Assembly (NCBI GenBank): GCA_051016155.1
Contig: CP136537.1
Coordinates: 372,001-436,000, forward strand
Origin: RCC90-49c sp051016155
GTDB taxonomy: Bacteria; Bacteroidota; Bacteroidia; Cytophagales; Amoebophilaceae
DNA: 64,000 nucleotides
Direction of reading: 5' to 3'
In this document: piece by piece, positions 17,065-24,814 of the stretch
How positions within the stretch are numbered: position 1 is the first letter of the stretch
Layout: the number at the start of each line of letters is the position of its first letter
The notes under the pieces: model-generated
The model's input: the letters and a program-made list of their open reading frames with translations, nothing else
Database searches by the model: none
What the model was told of the DNA's origin: nothing
Translations under genes and position numbers: made by a program

Positions 17065-17139
17065 CGGGATGTAGCGTAGTCCGGTCATCGCGCTTGCTTT
17101 GGGAGCAAGAGGTCGCAGGTTCGAATCCTGCCATCCCGA
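17065..17139 (+). tRNA. tRNA-Pro (TGG)
   Basis: 75 bases with acceptor stem CGGGATG/CATCCCG, anticodon stem CTTGC/GCAAG with loop TTTGGGA (anticodon TGG), and T arm GCAGGTTCGAATCCTGC. It lies 41 bases after tRNA-Ser, probably in one transcript. CCA is not encoded. Confidence 0.96.
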
Positions 17140-17361
17140 CTTACTTAAATTGCTGATAATCAACATGTTGCGCTAAGCAAGTAAAGTGGAGAAAACTACT
17201 GGTTTACATATAGTTTACAGAAAAAGAAAATTTCGAGGCCATAAAAAAGGCAGAGAGCTAGGTAGTTGCGCGGGCCAAAAGCTGGCAGCCAGCCCCCCTC
17301 ACAGTGCCTCTTCTACCTACGTTTCCTCCCTCACCACTGTCTAAGGTGGCTATACCTACTT

Positions 17362-17807
17362 AGTTGACCCTTAAGAACTCTCTACTGCAGATTGGAGAAG
17401 GTAAGAGCTTAGTGCAACCAGCGATTTTTTTATCCGTAACTCTTCCTCACCCAACTCAACAACCAAGGAAGCCCTAGTACTAGGTTAATTCCATCAGTAG
17501 TAACTTCAAATTCCATCCCATTCCTGACAATAAACCATTCACTACGTCGCCTAGTGCTCCTTTTAGGTAATTTCTTCCCAGACCATGCCCTTGCTTCAGG
17601 TGACTGATCACTGCTTCTATCGCTGAACGACGCCGATAACTCTTCTTCCTTTTCCTTCTCTCTCTCGGAGTGTAACGCTTCCCGCGTTCGGGCATGATCA
17701 CCCGCGTGGGGCCCACTACTTCATGACCTCGATACCCTCGGTCCACTAACGCCTCTTCAAACTCTTGGCCACAATAACGCTTTACCTCTTCCAACGTTTT
17801 TGGCAAC
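17362..17807 (-). pseudogene. 3' part of IS5-like transposase and right IS end
   Basis: The minus strand encodes the C-terminal half of the same IS5-like transposase family as the remnant at 1415-1967: FEEALVDRGYRGHEVVG, RYTPRERRKRKKSYRRRSAI (with the catalytic-Glu helix), AVISHLKQGHGLGRNYLKG and LSGMGWNLKLLLM. The IS end AGTTGACCCTTAA starts at 17362. The 5' half is missing, cut off by the IS3 element that begins at 17808. A shorter copy of the same 3' part lies at 43114-43427. Confidence 0.8.
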
Positions 17808-17883
17808 TGTAATGCACCCCAAAATTAGGACCAGAGGTTAAAGGAGCGTTTGATCTTAAACTTGCACTCAAACAGATCAAACT

Positions 17884-18177
17884 ATGCGTCATAAAATCAG
17901 AAAAAGACCGCATTCTGCTGCCTTTAAATTCAAGGTAGCTCTTGAGACTATCAAAGCTCAAAGGACCGCTGCTGAGCTTTGCCACGAGTTTGGTATCGTC
18001 TCCAGTCAACTTTATGAGTGGAGAAAAAAACTCATCGATAAGGGAAAAATACTCTTTGAGAACCCTGATCAGCAACAGCTACCTTATGAGCAACACATTG
18101 AAAAACTTATGGCCACCATTGGGCGATTAAAAGTCGAAAACGATTTTTTGTCCAAATCGCTAGGCAGCAATCTTTGA
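17884..18177 (+). CDS. IS3-family OrfA (HTH protein)
   Basis: 97 residues. HTH_Tnp_1 domain: RPHSAAFKFKVALETIKAQR, TAAELCHEFGIVSSQLYEWRKKL, followed by a leucine-zipper-like helix (EQHIEKLMATIGRLKVENDFL). Near the end the codons GAT TTT TTG contain the heptamer T TTT TTG, a classical -1 slippery site. A shift there opens directly into the orfB frame, giving the OrfAB transposase. The stop TGA overlaps the TTG of orfB. Confidence 0.9.
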   Translation: MRHKIRKRPHSAAFKFKVALETIKAQRTAAELCHEFGIVSSQLYEWRKKLIDKGKILFENPDQQQLPYEQHIEKLMATIGRLKVENDFLSKSLGSNL

Positions 18178-19088
18178 AACACAGAAGACAAGCCCTTGCA
18201 CAGCCTACGCCACAGTTAAGTCTAAGACGGAAAGCTGCCTTGTTGGACGTGCATCGATCAGGGGTGTATTATCGATCTAAGCCAGCGCAAGATGATCAAG
18301 TAGAAGTGATGAATCAGCTCAGAGACCTCTATCAACAATACCCTTTTATGGGCTATCGAAGGCTTCATTTACTGCTTCGGCAACGAGGCTATCAAGTGAA
18401 TGGTAAACGTGTACTCAGCCTGATGCGTTTGATGGGCCTAGCGGCTTTGTATCCTAAGAAGAATCTATCGAAAAGGGACCATAAGGCAAGTGTCTCTTCT
18501 TATTTACTCAAAGAACGTCCCGCAGTGAAGGTGAATGATGTTTGGCAGATAGATATCACGTATCTACGAATGGAGCAAGGCTTTCTATATCTGACAGCGC
18601 TCATTGACATGGTGAGTCGTCGTATAATGGGATGGGACTTATCCCCCTTCCTGGAAACAGAAAGCTGTTTGTCAGCCTTGCGTGCCTCTTTGTCCAGTGG
18701 TTACCAACCGTTGATCATTAACACAGATAGGGGGAGTCAGTTCACCAGTGCGGCCTGGCGCAAGGCCCTTGAAGAGGCGGGGATTGTATTGAGCCACAAT
18801 GGGGCGGGCCGTTGTTGTGACAACGTATTGATAGAGCGTTTCTGGCGCAGTGTGAAGTACGAAGAGGTATATTTGAAGAGTTATGCAAGTGTGCAGGAAG
18901 CGCGAGCGAGTCTGAGTGGGTACATAAGTTGGTATAACAGTACTCGTGCTGACCAAAGCTTGGGTTACAAGAGTCCAGATAGCGTATTCTATCAAGGAGT
19001 TTCTATGCTTGCTTGGCAAGAGGGGCTAGGGGTTATCAAGCAAAGGGGAGAGAGGGGAGAGAATAGAAGTGATCAGGAAACAGAATAA
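18174..19088 (+). CDS. IS3-family OrfB (DDE integrase domain)
   Basis: 304 residues with a TTG at 18174 that is probably not used independently; the protein is more likely made as an OrfAB fusion by frameshifting. HTH_21 region MGYRRLHLLLRQRGYQVNGK, then the rve core: VWQIDITYLRM (Asp), IINTDRGSQFTS (Asp) and NVLIERFWRSVKYEEVY (Glu). All three catalytic residues are present. Virtually identical to the copy at 22632-23546, so recently active. Confidence 0.93.
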   Translation: MKHRRQALAQPTPQLSLRRKAALLDVHRSGVYYRSKPAQDDQVEVMNQLRDLYQQYPFMGYRRLHLLLRQRGYQVNGKRVLSLMRLMGLAALYPKKNLSKRDHKASVSSYLLKERPAVKVNDVWQIDITYLRMEQGFLYLTALIDMVSRRIMGWDLSPFLETESCLSALRASLSSGYQPLIINTDRGSQFTSAAWRKALEEAGIVLSHNGAGRCCDNVLIERFWRSVKYEEVYLKSYASVQEARASLSGYISWYNSTRADQSLGYKSPDSVFYQGVSMLAWQEGLGVIKQRGERGENRSDQETE

Positions 19089-19186
19089 AAAAAGTAGTAT
19101 CAAATGTTCAACCAACCAGTGCTAGCCAACGAACAACTCTCCTCACGATTTACTACTTTTTGGTCCTAACGATGGGGTGCATTACA

Positions 19187-19220
19187 AAATCATCCAACAA
19201 ACAAATAATGTTATGGTCTC
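19187..19220 (+). repeat. Octamer-phased repeat cut by IS3 copy 1
   Basis: AATCATCC, AACAAACA, AATAATGT, then TATGGTCTC: four 8-bp units and the terminal box. The head of the repeat is missing because the IS3 right end abuts it at 19186. Confidence 0.6.
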
Positions 19221-19565
19221 AGGGCTCCTCCTGGAGATGTCCGTGGTGATACGTTCACCTATATTTAGCTTAATTTTTGTACCCATGATTTGTCAGTAAA
19301 GCGTCAATCATACGCTATAACGGTATCAAGCCTTTGCAGAGTGAACAGGGTCTCAACACTTTGCTTTTCTGCTTTGTAGCTGTCTTGTTTTTTGCGTACT
19401 TCATTAGAGGAGAACGACAGAACGGTAGTGAACATTACCTGTCGATAATACTTTATCCTATCCGCAAAAGATGCTTCCTAGTATTGGATGTATGACCTGG
19501 TAGATAGAGTAGCATAGCACGCTCAATGTAGAACCTAAAAGTAACAGCACAAAAAATAAGAAGGC
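19221..19565. other. Intergenic stretch upstream of dksA-like gene
   Basis: About 345 bases without a recognisable gene. It should contain the promoter of the gene at 19566, but I see no full promoter match. Confidence 0.4.
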
Positions 19566-20012
19566 ATGCAAAGCAGTATTCAGCAGAAAAACGCGCAGGA
19601 AAGACGTACAAAAGAGAAAAGCAGACCAAAAAAGAATGAACGAAAAGTCTATACACAAGTAGAGTTAGCAGAATTTAAAAAAGCGCTTGATAAGCGCCTG
19701 CAGAGAGCACAAAGGAGACAGGATGCCGTAAGAATATCCCTGAGTGGAGATACAGAGAATGGGCTTGCTATGGGCATTGTGACGTTAGAGGACAGTGCTG
19801 ACGTAGCTGAGAAGGAGAGTCTCGTAAGTATGACCAACCGGCAACAAAAGTTTATCCTGGAGCTAGAGGCCGCTATGGAGAGGATTGACACGGGCGATTA
19901 TGGAATTTGTATTTCAACAGGCCAGCTCATCAACAAAGCCAGATTAGGCGTAGTGCCGCATACCAGACTGGATGTGTCTGCTAAAATTGCTGATAGAGAA
20001 GTAATGCGCTAG
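19566..20012 (+). CDS. TraR/DksA-family protein, zinc-poor Bacteroidota type
   Basis: 148 residues. Basic N-terminal tail (KEKSRPKKNERKVYTQ), a two-helix coiled coil, then the DksA-type end: EAAMERIDTGDYGICISTGQLINKARLGVVPHTRLDVSAK. The family normally binds RNA polymerase in the secondary channel and modulates stringent-response transcription. Only one Cys of the usual four-Cys zinc finger is present, as is common in Bacteroidota members of the family. Followed 54 bases later by the pseudouridine synthase gene. Confidence 0.8.
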   Translation: MQSSIQQKNAQERRTKEKSRPKKNERKVYTQVELAEFKKALDKRLQRAQRRQDAVRISLSGDTENGLAMGIVTLEDSADVAEKESLVSMTNRQQKFILELEAAMERIDTGDYGICISTGQLINKARLGVVPHTRLDVSAKIADREVMR

Positions 20013-20066
20013 TTGAGTAGTCTTGCCTGCCAAAGCCTACTGTAGCCATCAAACCCACTAAAAGTA

Positions 20067-20807
20067 TTGGAACGCACAAGCCCTTCTCAAGATATTCGGC
20101 TGAACAAATTCATTAGCAATGCAGGCGTGTGCGCCAGAAGGGCAGCCGATGAGCTCATTCAGGCTGGGCGCATCACCGTCAATGGGCAGAAAGTCACTAC
20201 ACTGGGATACAAAGTCACGCCCCGAGACGTGGTTAAGTATCAAGGCCAAGTGCTCAAAGCAGATAAGCATGTATATATCTTACTCAACAAGCCCAAAAAC
20301 TACATTACTACGACGCAAGACCCACAAGGGAGAAAGACAGTAGTCCAGCTAGTACGACATGCTTGTCAAGAACGTATCTATCCTGTAGGAAGGCTAGATC
20401 GCGACACGACAGGCCTTCTACTTTTGACCAATGACGGAGCATTGGCCAAAAAACTAGCCCATCCATCCAGCCACGTCAAAAAGCTCTACCACGTAGTGCT
20501 CAACCAACCCATTAGCCAAGCAGACTTTGAAAAAATAAAGACAGGGGTTACCCTTGAGGATGGAATAGCGTATGTAGACAAGCTAGAGATTGTAGGCCAT
20601 GACCGCCGAAACCTAGGGCTAGAAATACATATGGGCCGCAACAGAGTCATTCGGCGACTCTTCGAACATCTCAGTTATGAAGTCGTCAAGCTTGACCGAG
20701 TCATGTATGCCCAACTCACTAAGAGAGACTTACCACGCGGCAAATGGCGCAGACTAACAGAACAAGAAGTGAGACTATTGCAAAACACCCCCAAACACAC
20801 CTCCTAA
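20067..20807 (+). CDS. Pseudouridine synthase, RluB/RsuA family
   Basis: 246 residues. S4 RNA-binding domain first (IRLNKFISNAGVCARRAADELIQAGRITVNG), then the catalytic domain with YILLNKPKNYITTT and YPVGRLDRDTTGLLLLTNDG, where the Asp after GRL is the nucleophile, and GRNRVIRRLFEHLSYEVVKLDRV. Isomerises a uridine in rRNA, most likely 23S rRNA (RluB type). The start is the TTG at 20067; an upstream in-frame stop at 20043 and the S4 domain position leave no better choice. Octamer repeat and a small hairpin follow the stop. Confidence 0.9.
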   Translation: MERTSPSQDIRLNKFISNAGVCARRAADELIQAGRITVNGQKVTTLGYKVTPRDVVKYQGQVLKADKHVYILLNKPKNYITTTQDPQGRKTVVQLVRHACQERIYPVGRLDRDTTGLLLLTNDGALAKKLAHPSSHVKKLYHVVLNQPISQADFEKIKTGVTLEDGIAYVDKLEIVGHDRRNLGLEIHMGRNRVIRRLFEHLSYEVVKLDRVMYAQLTKRDLPRGKWRRLTEQEVRLLQNTPKHTS

Positions 20808-20822
20808 TTTTTAAATTAGACT
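20806..20822 (+). terminator. Weak hairpin after the pseudouridine synthase gene
   Basis: CTAATTT/AAATTAG stem at the stop codon followed by ACTTTCTT. AT-rich and without a long T-run, so a weak terminator at best. Confidence 0.35.
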
Positions 20823-20885
20823 TTCTTGGAGACCAGGAAAGTTTTTGAATCACTCAATCACAAAATCAGCAAATCACCCAGCAAA
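20814..20885 (+). repeat. Octamer-phased repeat between convergent genes
   Basis: Head TTTCTTGGAGACCAGGAAAG (also seen near 59278), then four clean units: AATCACTC, AATCACAA, AATCAGCA, AATCACCC. The last unit runs into the sucB-like stop region at 20874. Confidence 0.75.
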
Positions 20886-22133
20886 TGTCTCCAAGTAATG
20901 AGCCACCTGCTTGGCAAAGCTTCCTCCTAACGCTCCATCAACCACCCGATGGTCATAAGTGTGTGATAGATACATCATGTGCCGAATGGCAATAGTATCT
21001 CCTTGAGGAGAGGCGATCACAGCTGGCTTTTTGACAATCATTCCCAAACCCATGATAGCCACTTGCGGCTGCATGATGATAGGCGTTCCCATCAAGTTCT
21101 GAAAAGAACCTAAGTTAGACACCGTATAAGTGGCTCCTGCCAGCTCATCAGGCACAAGCTCCTGGTGGCGTGCCTTGTGGGCCAACATCTGCACCTGACA
21201 AGCCAGTTCATTCAGGCTGAGCGCAGCCGCGTTTTTGATCACTGGCACAATCAGGTTGCCATCAGGCAATGCTACTGCCAGCCCTATGTTAATAGCCTTT
21301 TTCTTGATGATGCGGTCTGATGCCACATAGGCATTCAGCATAGGAAAGTCTTGCAAGGCGCGTACAATAGCCTGGAGGCAAAGAGCTGTGTACGTAAGTG
21401 GCGCCCCCGTCTTTTCCATAAAATCAGCTTGGTGCTGGGCCCTCCACTGAACTAAGTCAGTCACATCAGCCTCTACAAACGAGGTGACGTGCGGGGCTAT
21501 GCGCTTAGATGCAACCATACGCTCAGCAATCAGCTGGCGCATGCGGTCCATCTGCACCACTTCGTCCTCAGGAGCGATGGGCAAAGAAGCTTCAGGAATG
21601 GACAAGGAGCCATCCGTCTTGGGTCGATGCCGCAAATACGCTAACAGATCACGTTGGGTCACGCGGTTGTTCTGGCCTGTGCCAGGAATTTGACGAAGTG
21701 CTTGGGGCGTAATTCCTTCTTGCTGCGCTATATGACGCACCAAAGGCGAATAAAACCTGCTGTCTGTCGGAAGCTTTTCCAGCGCCTGCACGTCAGGTGG
21801 AGACTGTGGCGGCCTGAAGGATGGCGCAACTTGAGTGACTGGTGTTACTTCTGTAGGAAGTTCGATGTGAGAAGGAGCTACTACCTCTTCGTCCTGCGTA
21901 GTAATGAGCGCAATAGGAGCCCCTATTTTTACGATAGTCCCTTGCTGCACCAGCAGCTTTGACAATACTCCTGTCTGCGGAGAGGGCACCTCAGAGTCGA
22001 CCTTATCAGTTGCTACTTCTAAGATAGACTCCTCTGCTTCAATCTTATCTCCTTCTTTTTTTAGCCACTGTAAGACAGTCGCTTCCATCACGCTCTCTCC
22101 CATGGTGGGCATCAGGAGGGTCACTTCTGCCAT
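20874..22133 (-). CDS. 2-oxoacid dehydrogenase E2 (dihydrolipoyl acyltransferase)
   Basis: 419 residues. N-terminal lipoyl domain (residues about 1-78) with the lipoyl-lysine in EVATDKVDSEV, a flexible Pro-rich linker, a peripheral subunit-binding domain (FYSPLVRHIAQQEGITPQALRQIPGTGQNNRVTQRDLLAYL), then the catalytic domain ending LSHTYDHRVVDGALGG (His and Asp of the active site). Typical of the branched-chain/2-oxoglutarate E2 group rather than the two-lipoyl pyruvate E2; I cannot settle the substrate. E1 and E3 genes are not adjacent. It lies between the two inverted IS3 copies. Confidence 0.92.
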   Translation of the reverse strand: MAEVTLLMPTMGESVMEATVLQWLKKEGDKIEAEESILEVATDKVDSEVPSPQTGVLSKLLVQQGTIVKIGAPIALITTQDEEVVAPSHIELPTEVTPVTQVAPSFRPPQSPPDVQALEKLPTDSRFYSPLVRHIAQQEGITPQALRQIPGTGQNNRVTQRDLLAYLRHRPKTDGSLSIPEASLPIAPEDEVVQMDRMRQLIAERMVASKRIAPHVTSFVEADVTDLVQWRAQHQADFMEKTGAPLTYTALCLQAIVRALQDFPMLNAYVASDRIIKKKAINIGLAVALPDGNLIVPVIKNAAALSLNELACQVQMLAHKARHQELVPDELAGATYTVSNLGSFQNLMGTPIIMQPQVAIMGLGMIVKKPAVIASPQGDTIAIRHMMYLSHTYDHRVVDGALGGSFAKQVAHYLETFAG

Positions 22134-22197
22134 AGTTTGTTAGAATAATGATCAGTGAGGCGGTGTGGTTCTTGCTCTATCGCAGAGTACTTCTTGA

Positions 22198-22205
22198 CAA
22201 AAGTA
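22198..22205 (-). promoter_or_regulatory. Possible -7 box for the E2 gene
   Basis: TACTTTTG on the minus strand matches TAnnTTTG, 65 bases before the ATG. No TTG at the consensus -33 distance. Confidence 0.4.
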
Positions 22206-22385
22206 GCCTTAAGCATTGAAATTGAGAAATAAGGCAACAAAATAAAAGAGGGCTGTATGAGTCTAATTATGAACAATTTACTACCTCACCAACCTACTAA
22301 ATCAGTGGGCTGCGCAGGAGTAGCTACGGGTTTCTTTTGACAAAGAATGTTTTCTTCCCTTACTTCAATTAAAAACCATTAAGCA

Positions 22386-22538
22386 ATGTCACTTTTAAAA
22401 GACTTTACCTCTGTTCTATTACTACCTGGCTTACTCGCGCATGCTGGATGTAGATTCGACAATGAAAATAAGGGAGGTCAGGAGAAGCTTCCAACTGATT
22501 ATATCGAACATCCAAGTGCCAAGCCCGTTACTGTGTAA
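22386..22538 (+). pseudogene. 5' fragment of a lipoprotein gene cut by IS3
   Basis: Starts with an ATG at 22386 and reads MSLLKDFTSVLLLPGLLAHA followed by GCRFDNENKGG. That is a lipoprotein signal peptide with lipobox HAGC, then a polar linker typical of surface lipoproteins. IS3 copy 2 enters at 22534 and supplies the TAA stop, leaving 50 codons. The missing part is not on the other side of the IS, where a nuclease fragment is found instead. The original product is unknown; secreted effectors of host-associated Bacteroidota often start this way. Confidence 0.65.
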
Positions 22539-22631
22539 TGCACCCCATCGTTAGGACCAAAAAGTAGTAAATCGTGAGGAGAGTTGTTCGTTGGCTAGCA
22601 CTGGTTGGTTGAACATTTGATACTACTTTTT

Positions 22632-23546
22632 TTATTCTGTTTCCTGATCACTTCTATTCTCTCCCCTCTCTCCCCTTTGCTTGATAACCCCTAGCCCCTC
22701 TTGCCAAGCAAGCATAGAAACTCCTTGATAGAATACGCTATCTGGACTCTTGTAACCCAAGCTTTGGTCAGCACGAGTACTGTTATACCAACTTATGTAC
22801 CCACTCAGACTCGCTCGCGCTTCCTGCACACTTGCATAACTCTTCAAATATACCTCTTCGTACTTCACACTGCGCCAGAAACGCTCTATCAATACGTTGT
22901 CACAACAACGGCCCGCCCCATTGTGGCTCAATACAATCCCCGCCTCTTCAAGGGCCTTGCGCCAGGCTGCACTGGTGAACTGACTCCCCCTATCTGTGTT
23001 AATGATCAGCGGTTGGTAACCACTGGACAAAGAGGCACGCAAGGCTGACAAACAGCTTTCTGTTTCCAGGAAGGGGGATAAGTCCCAGCCCATTATACGA
23101 CGACTCACCATGTCAATGAGCGCTGTCAGATATAGAAAGCCTTGCTCCATTCGTAGATACGTGATATCTATCTGCCAAACATCATTCACCTTCACCGCAG
23201 GACGTTCTTTGAGTAAATAAGAAGAGACACTTGCCTTATGGTCCCTTTTCGATAGATTCTTCTTAGGATACAAAGCCGCTAGGCCCATCAAACGCATCAG
23301 GCTGAGTACTCGTTTACCATTCACTTGATAGCCTCGTTGCCGAAGCAGTAAATGAAGCCTTCGATAGCCCATAAAAGGGTATTGTTGATAGAGGTCTCTG
23401 AGCTGATTCATCACTTCTACTTGATCATCTTGCGCTGGCTTAGATCGATAATACACCCCTGATCGATGCACGTCCAACAAGGCAGCTTTCCGTCTTAGAC
23501 TTAACTGTGGCGTAGGCTGTGCAAGGGCTTGTCTTCTGTGTTTCAA
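22632..23546 (-). CDS. IS3-family OrfB (DDE integrase domain), copy 2
   Basis: 304 residues, same protein sequence as the copy at 18174-19088, with the complete catalytic set VWQIDITYL, NTDRGSQF and LIERFWRSVKYEE. Expected to be expressed as an OrfAB fusion. Confidence 0.93.
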   Translation of the reverse strand: MKHRRQALAQPTPQLSLRRKAALLDVHRSGVYYRSKPAQDDQVEVMNQLRDLYQQYPFMGYRRLHLLLRQRGYQVNGKRVLSLMRLMGLAALYPKKNLSKRDHKASVSSYLLKERPAVKVNDVWQIDITYLRMEQGFLYLTALIDMVSRRIMGWDLSPFLETESCLSALRASLSSGYQPLIINTDRGSQFTSAAWRKALEEAGIVLSHNGAGRCCDNVLIERFWRSVKYEEVYLKSYASVQEARASLSGYISWYNSTRADQSLGYKSPDSVFYQGVSMLAWQEGLGVIKQRGERGENRSDQETE

Positions 23547-23836
23547 AGATTGCTGCCTAGCGATTTGGACAAAAAATCGTTTTCGACTTTTAATCGCCCA
23601 ATGGTGGCCATAAGTTTTTCAATGTGTTGCTCATAAGGTAGCTGTTGCTGATCAGGGTTCTCAAAGTGTATTTTTCCCTTATCGATGAGTTTTTTTCTCC
23701 ACTCATAAAGTTGACTGGAGACGATACCAAACTCGTGGCAAAGCTCAGCAGCGGTCCTTTGAGCTTTGATAGTCTCAAGAGCTACCTTGAATTTAAAGGC
23801 AGCAGAATGCGGTCTTTTTCTGATTTTATGACGCAT
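23543..23836 (-). CDS. IS3-family OrfA, copy 2
   Basis: 97 residues, differing from copy 1 by one visible change (KIHFENP instead of KILFENP). Same HTH region and same T TTT TTG frameshift heptamer before the end. Confidence 0.9.
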   Translation of the reverse strand: MRHKIRKRPHSAAFKFKVALETIKAQRTAAELCHEFGIVSSQLYEWRKKLIDKGKIHFENPDQQQLPYEQHIEKLMATIGRLKVENDFLSKSLGSNL

Positions 23837-23912
23837 AGTTTGATCTGTTTGAGTGCAAGTTTAAGATCAAACTCTCCTTTAACCTCTGGTCCTAATTTTG
23901 GGGTGCATTACA

Positions 23913-24088
23913 CTCCTATTCCCATGTCAGAAAGGTGTTATCTGCTCAGCGAATCGCCAAGCGCCTTTCTTGTGCTCAGGAAGCTGGCCTTTATAGGCTC
24001 TAACTTCCCTTCTGAGACCTACAAGTATGGGGAGCTGCTGGATGAGCTTGGAAAGGTGGTGGCCTTGTTGGTAACTACGGAAGCGTAA
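23913..24088 (+). pseudogene. 3' remnant of an AAA-ATPase-like/PD-(D/E)XK nuclease gene
   Basis: The end reads LRKLAFIGSNFPSETYK, YGELLDELGKVVALLV, matching the last 45 residues of the gene ending at 38812 (RKEVVIVGLNFSSKT, CGELLNEHGEVVRLLV). A frameshift separates it from an upstream SHVRK, equivalent to PHLRK. All of the ATPase and most of the nuclease part is gone; IS3 copy 2 forms the 5' border. The hairpin after the stop is also shared with 38817-38844. Confidence 0.7.
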
Positions 24089-24089
24089 A

Positions 24090-24119
24090 GAACTGGCGCC
24101 AGCGTGGGGGCTTGCGCTA
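24090..24119 (+). terminator. Hairpin after nuclease remnant
   Basis: ACTGGCGCCAG and CTTGCGCTAGT form an imperfect stem, followed by TGATGTTT. The equivalent hairpin follows the related gene at 38817-38844. Confidence 0.45.
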
Positions 24120-24200
24120 GTTGATGTTTCATGGCATGAGTACAGGAGACTGGTGCCATTAGGGATGGTTGGCACGGAAGACGAACTTCCGCGCCAGTGG

Positions 24201-24544
24201 GGCTTAAACATTTTTTGACAGTACATCTTGTAACATGACCTTGTCGAGAGATAAATCAGCGACAAGGCGCTTAAGTTTTCTATTCTCTTGCTCAAGGTTC
24301 CTTAATCGCTGGGCCTCTGAGGCATTCATGCCTCCGTATTTAGCCTTCCATCGATGAAAGGTAGACTCAGCGATGGCGTGCTTACGACAAATCTCAAGGA
24401 CTTTGAGACCTCTTTCCTGCTCTTTGATAATGTTGATGATCTGTGCTTGATTAAATCTGTCTTTCATAGTTGATCCTGTTTTGAGGTTGATTTCGATTTA
24501 CTAAACTCCCACTCGACTTGGACCACATTTTGGGGAGAAGGTCA
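24201..24544 (-). mobile_element. Remnant of a different IS3-family element
   Basis: The IS end is at 24544 (TGACCTTCTCCCCAAAATG on the minus strand). It contains only orfA (24204-24467). The orfB half is missing, replaced by the nuclease remnant and short palindrome region. Confidence 0.65.
24204..24467 (-). pseudogene. IS3-family OrfA, orphan
   Basis: 87 residues: FNQAQIINIIKEQERGLKVL, EICRKHAIAESTFHRWKAKYGG (HTH), LRNLEQENRKLKRLVADLSLDKVMLQDVL (coiled coil). Typical OrfA of the IS2/IS407 type. The frame itself is complete, but no orfB follows, so it cannot support transposition alone. Confidence 0.8.
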
Positions 24545-24654
24545 ACCTGTAAGGGCATTTTTTAAAGTGTTGTCAGAGTTATTGGGTACCTTTTGCAAGA
24601 GTCTCAACCCATTTTGCCATGTTGAGCAGGGCACAACATCTCTGCAAAGACTCG

Positions 24655-24705
24655 TTACGCCGAGATGCTTTGATTCCTTACGGTCGTTCGGAATGATAAC
24701 ATTGC
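24655..24705. repeat. REP-like dispersed sequence
   Basis: Contains CCTTACGGTCGTTCGGAATGA. The TTCGGAATGACAA core recurs at 29840-29852 and 38909-38921, each time in intergenic DNA near decayed genes. Confidence 0.45.
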
Positions 24706-24814
24706 TGCATAAAATGAGATATTGAGCAGAACAAGCCAGGCTATCCTGTCAACCCCTAGGGACACATAGCTGGTCCCGTAGAGAATGACGATCAGCGCCT
24801 AACATAGCACATAG

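Larger units (their letters stand above)
17808..19186 (+). mobile_element. IS3-family element, copy 1, intact
   Basis: 1379 bp, bounded by TGTAATGCACCCC at 17808 and its inverted counterpart ending at 19186. After that shared core the two ends also share TTAGGACCA. It carries orfA and orfB in the IS3 arrangement with a -1 frameshift signal. The flanks (CAAC on the left, AAAT on the right) do not match, so the original target duplication is lost. The left flank is IS5 debris and the right flank an octamer repeat. Confidence 0.92.
22534..23912 (-). mobile_element. IS3-family element, copy 2, intact
   Basis: 1379 bp, same length as and nearly identical to copy 1 (17808-19186) but on the other strand. 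Ends TGTAATGCACCCC at 22534 and its inverse at 23912. Flanks ACTG and CTCC do not form a duplication. The two copies are inverted repeats around 3.35 kb of chromosome. Confidence 0.92.
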
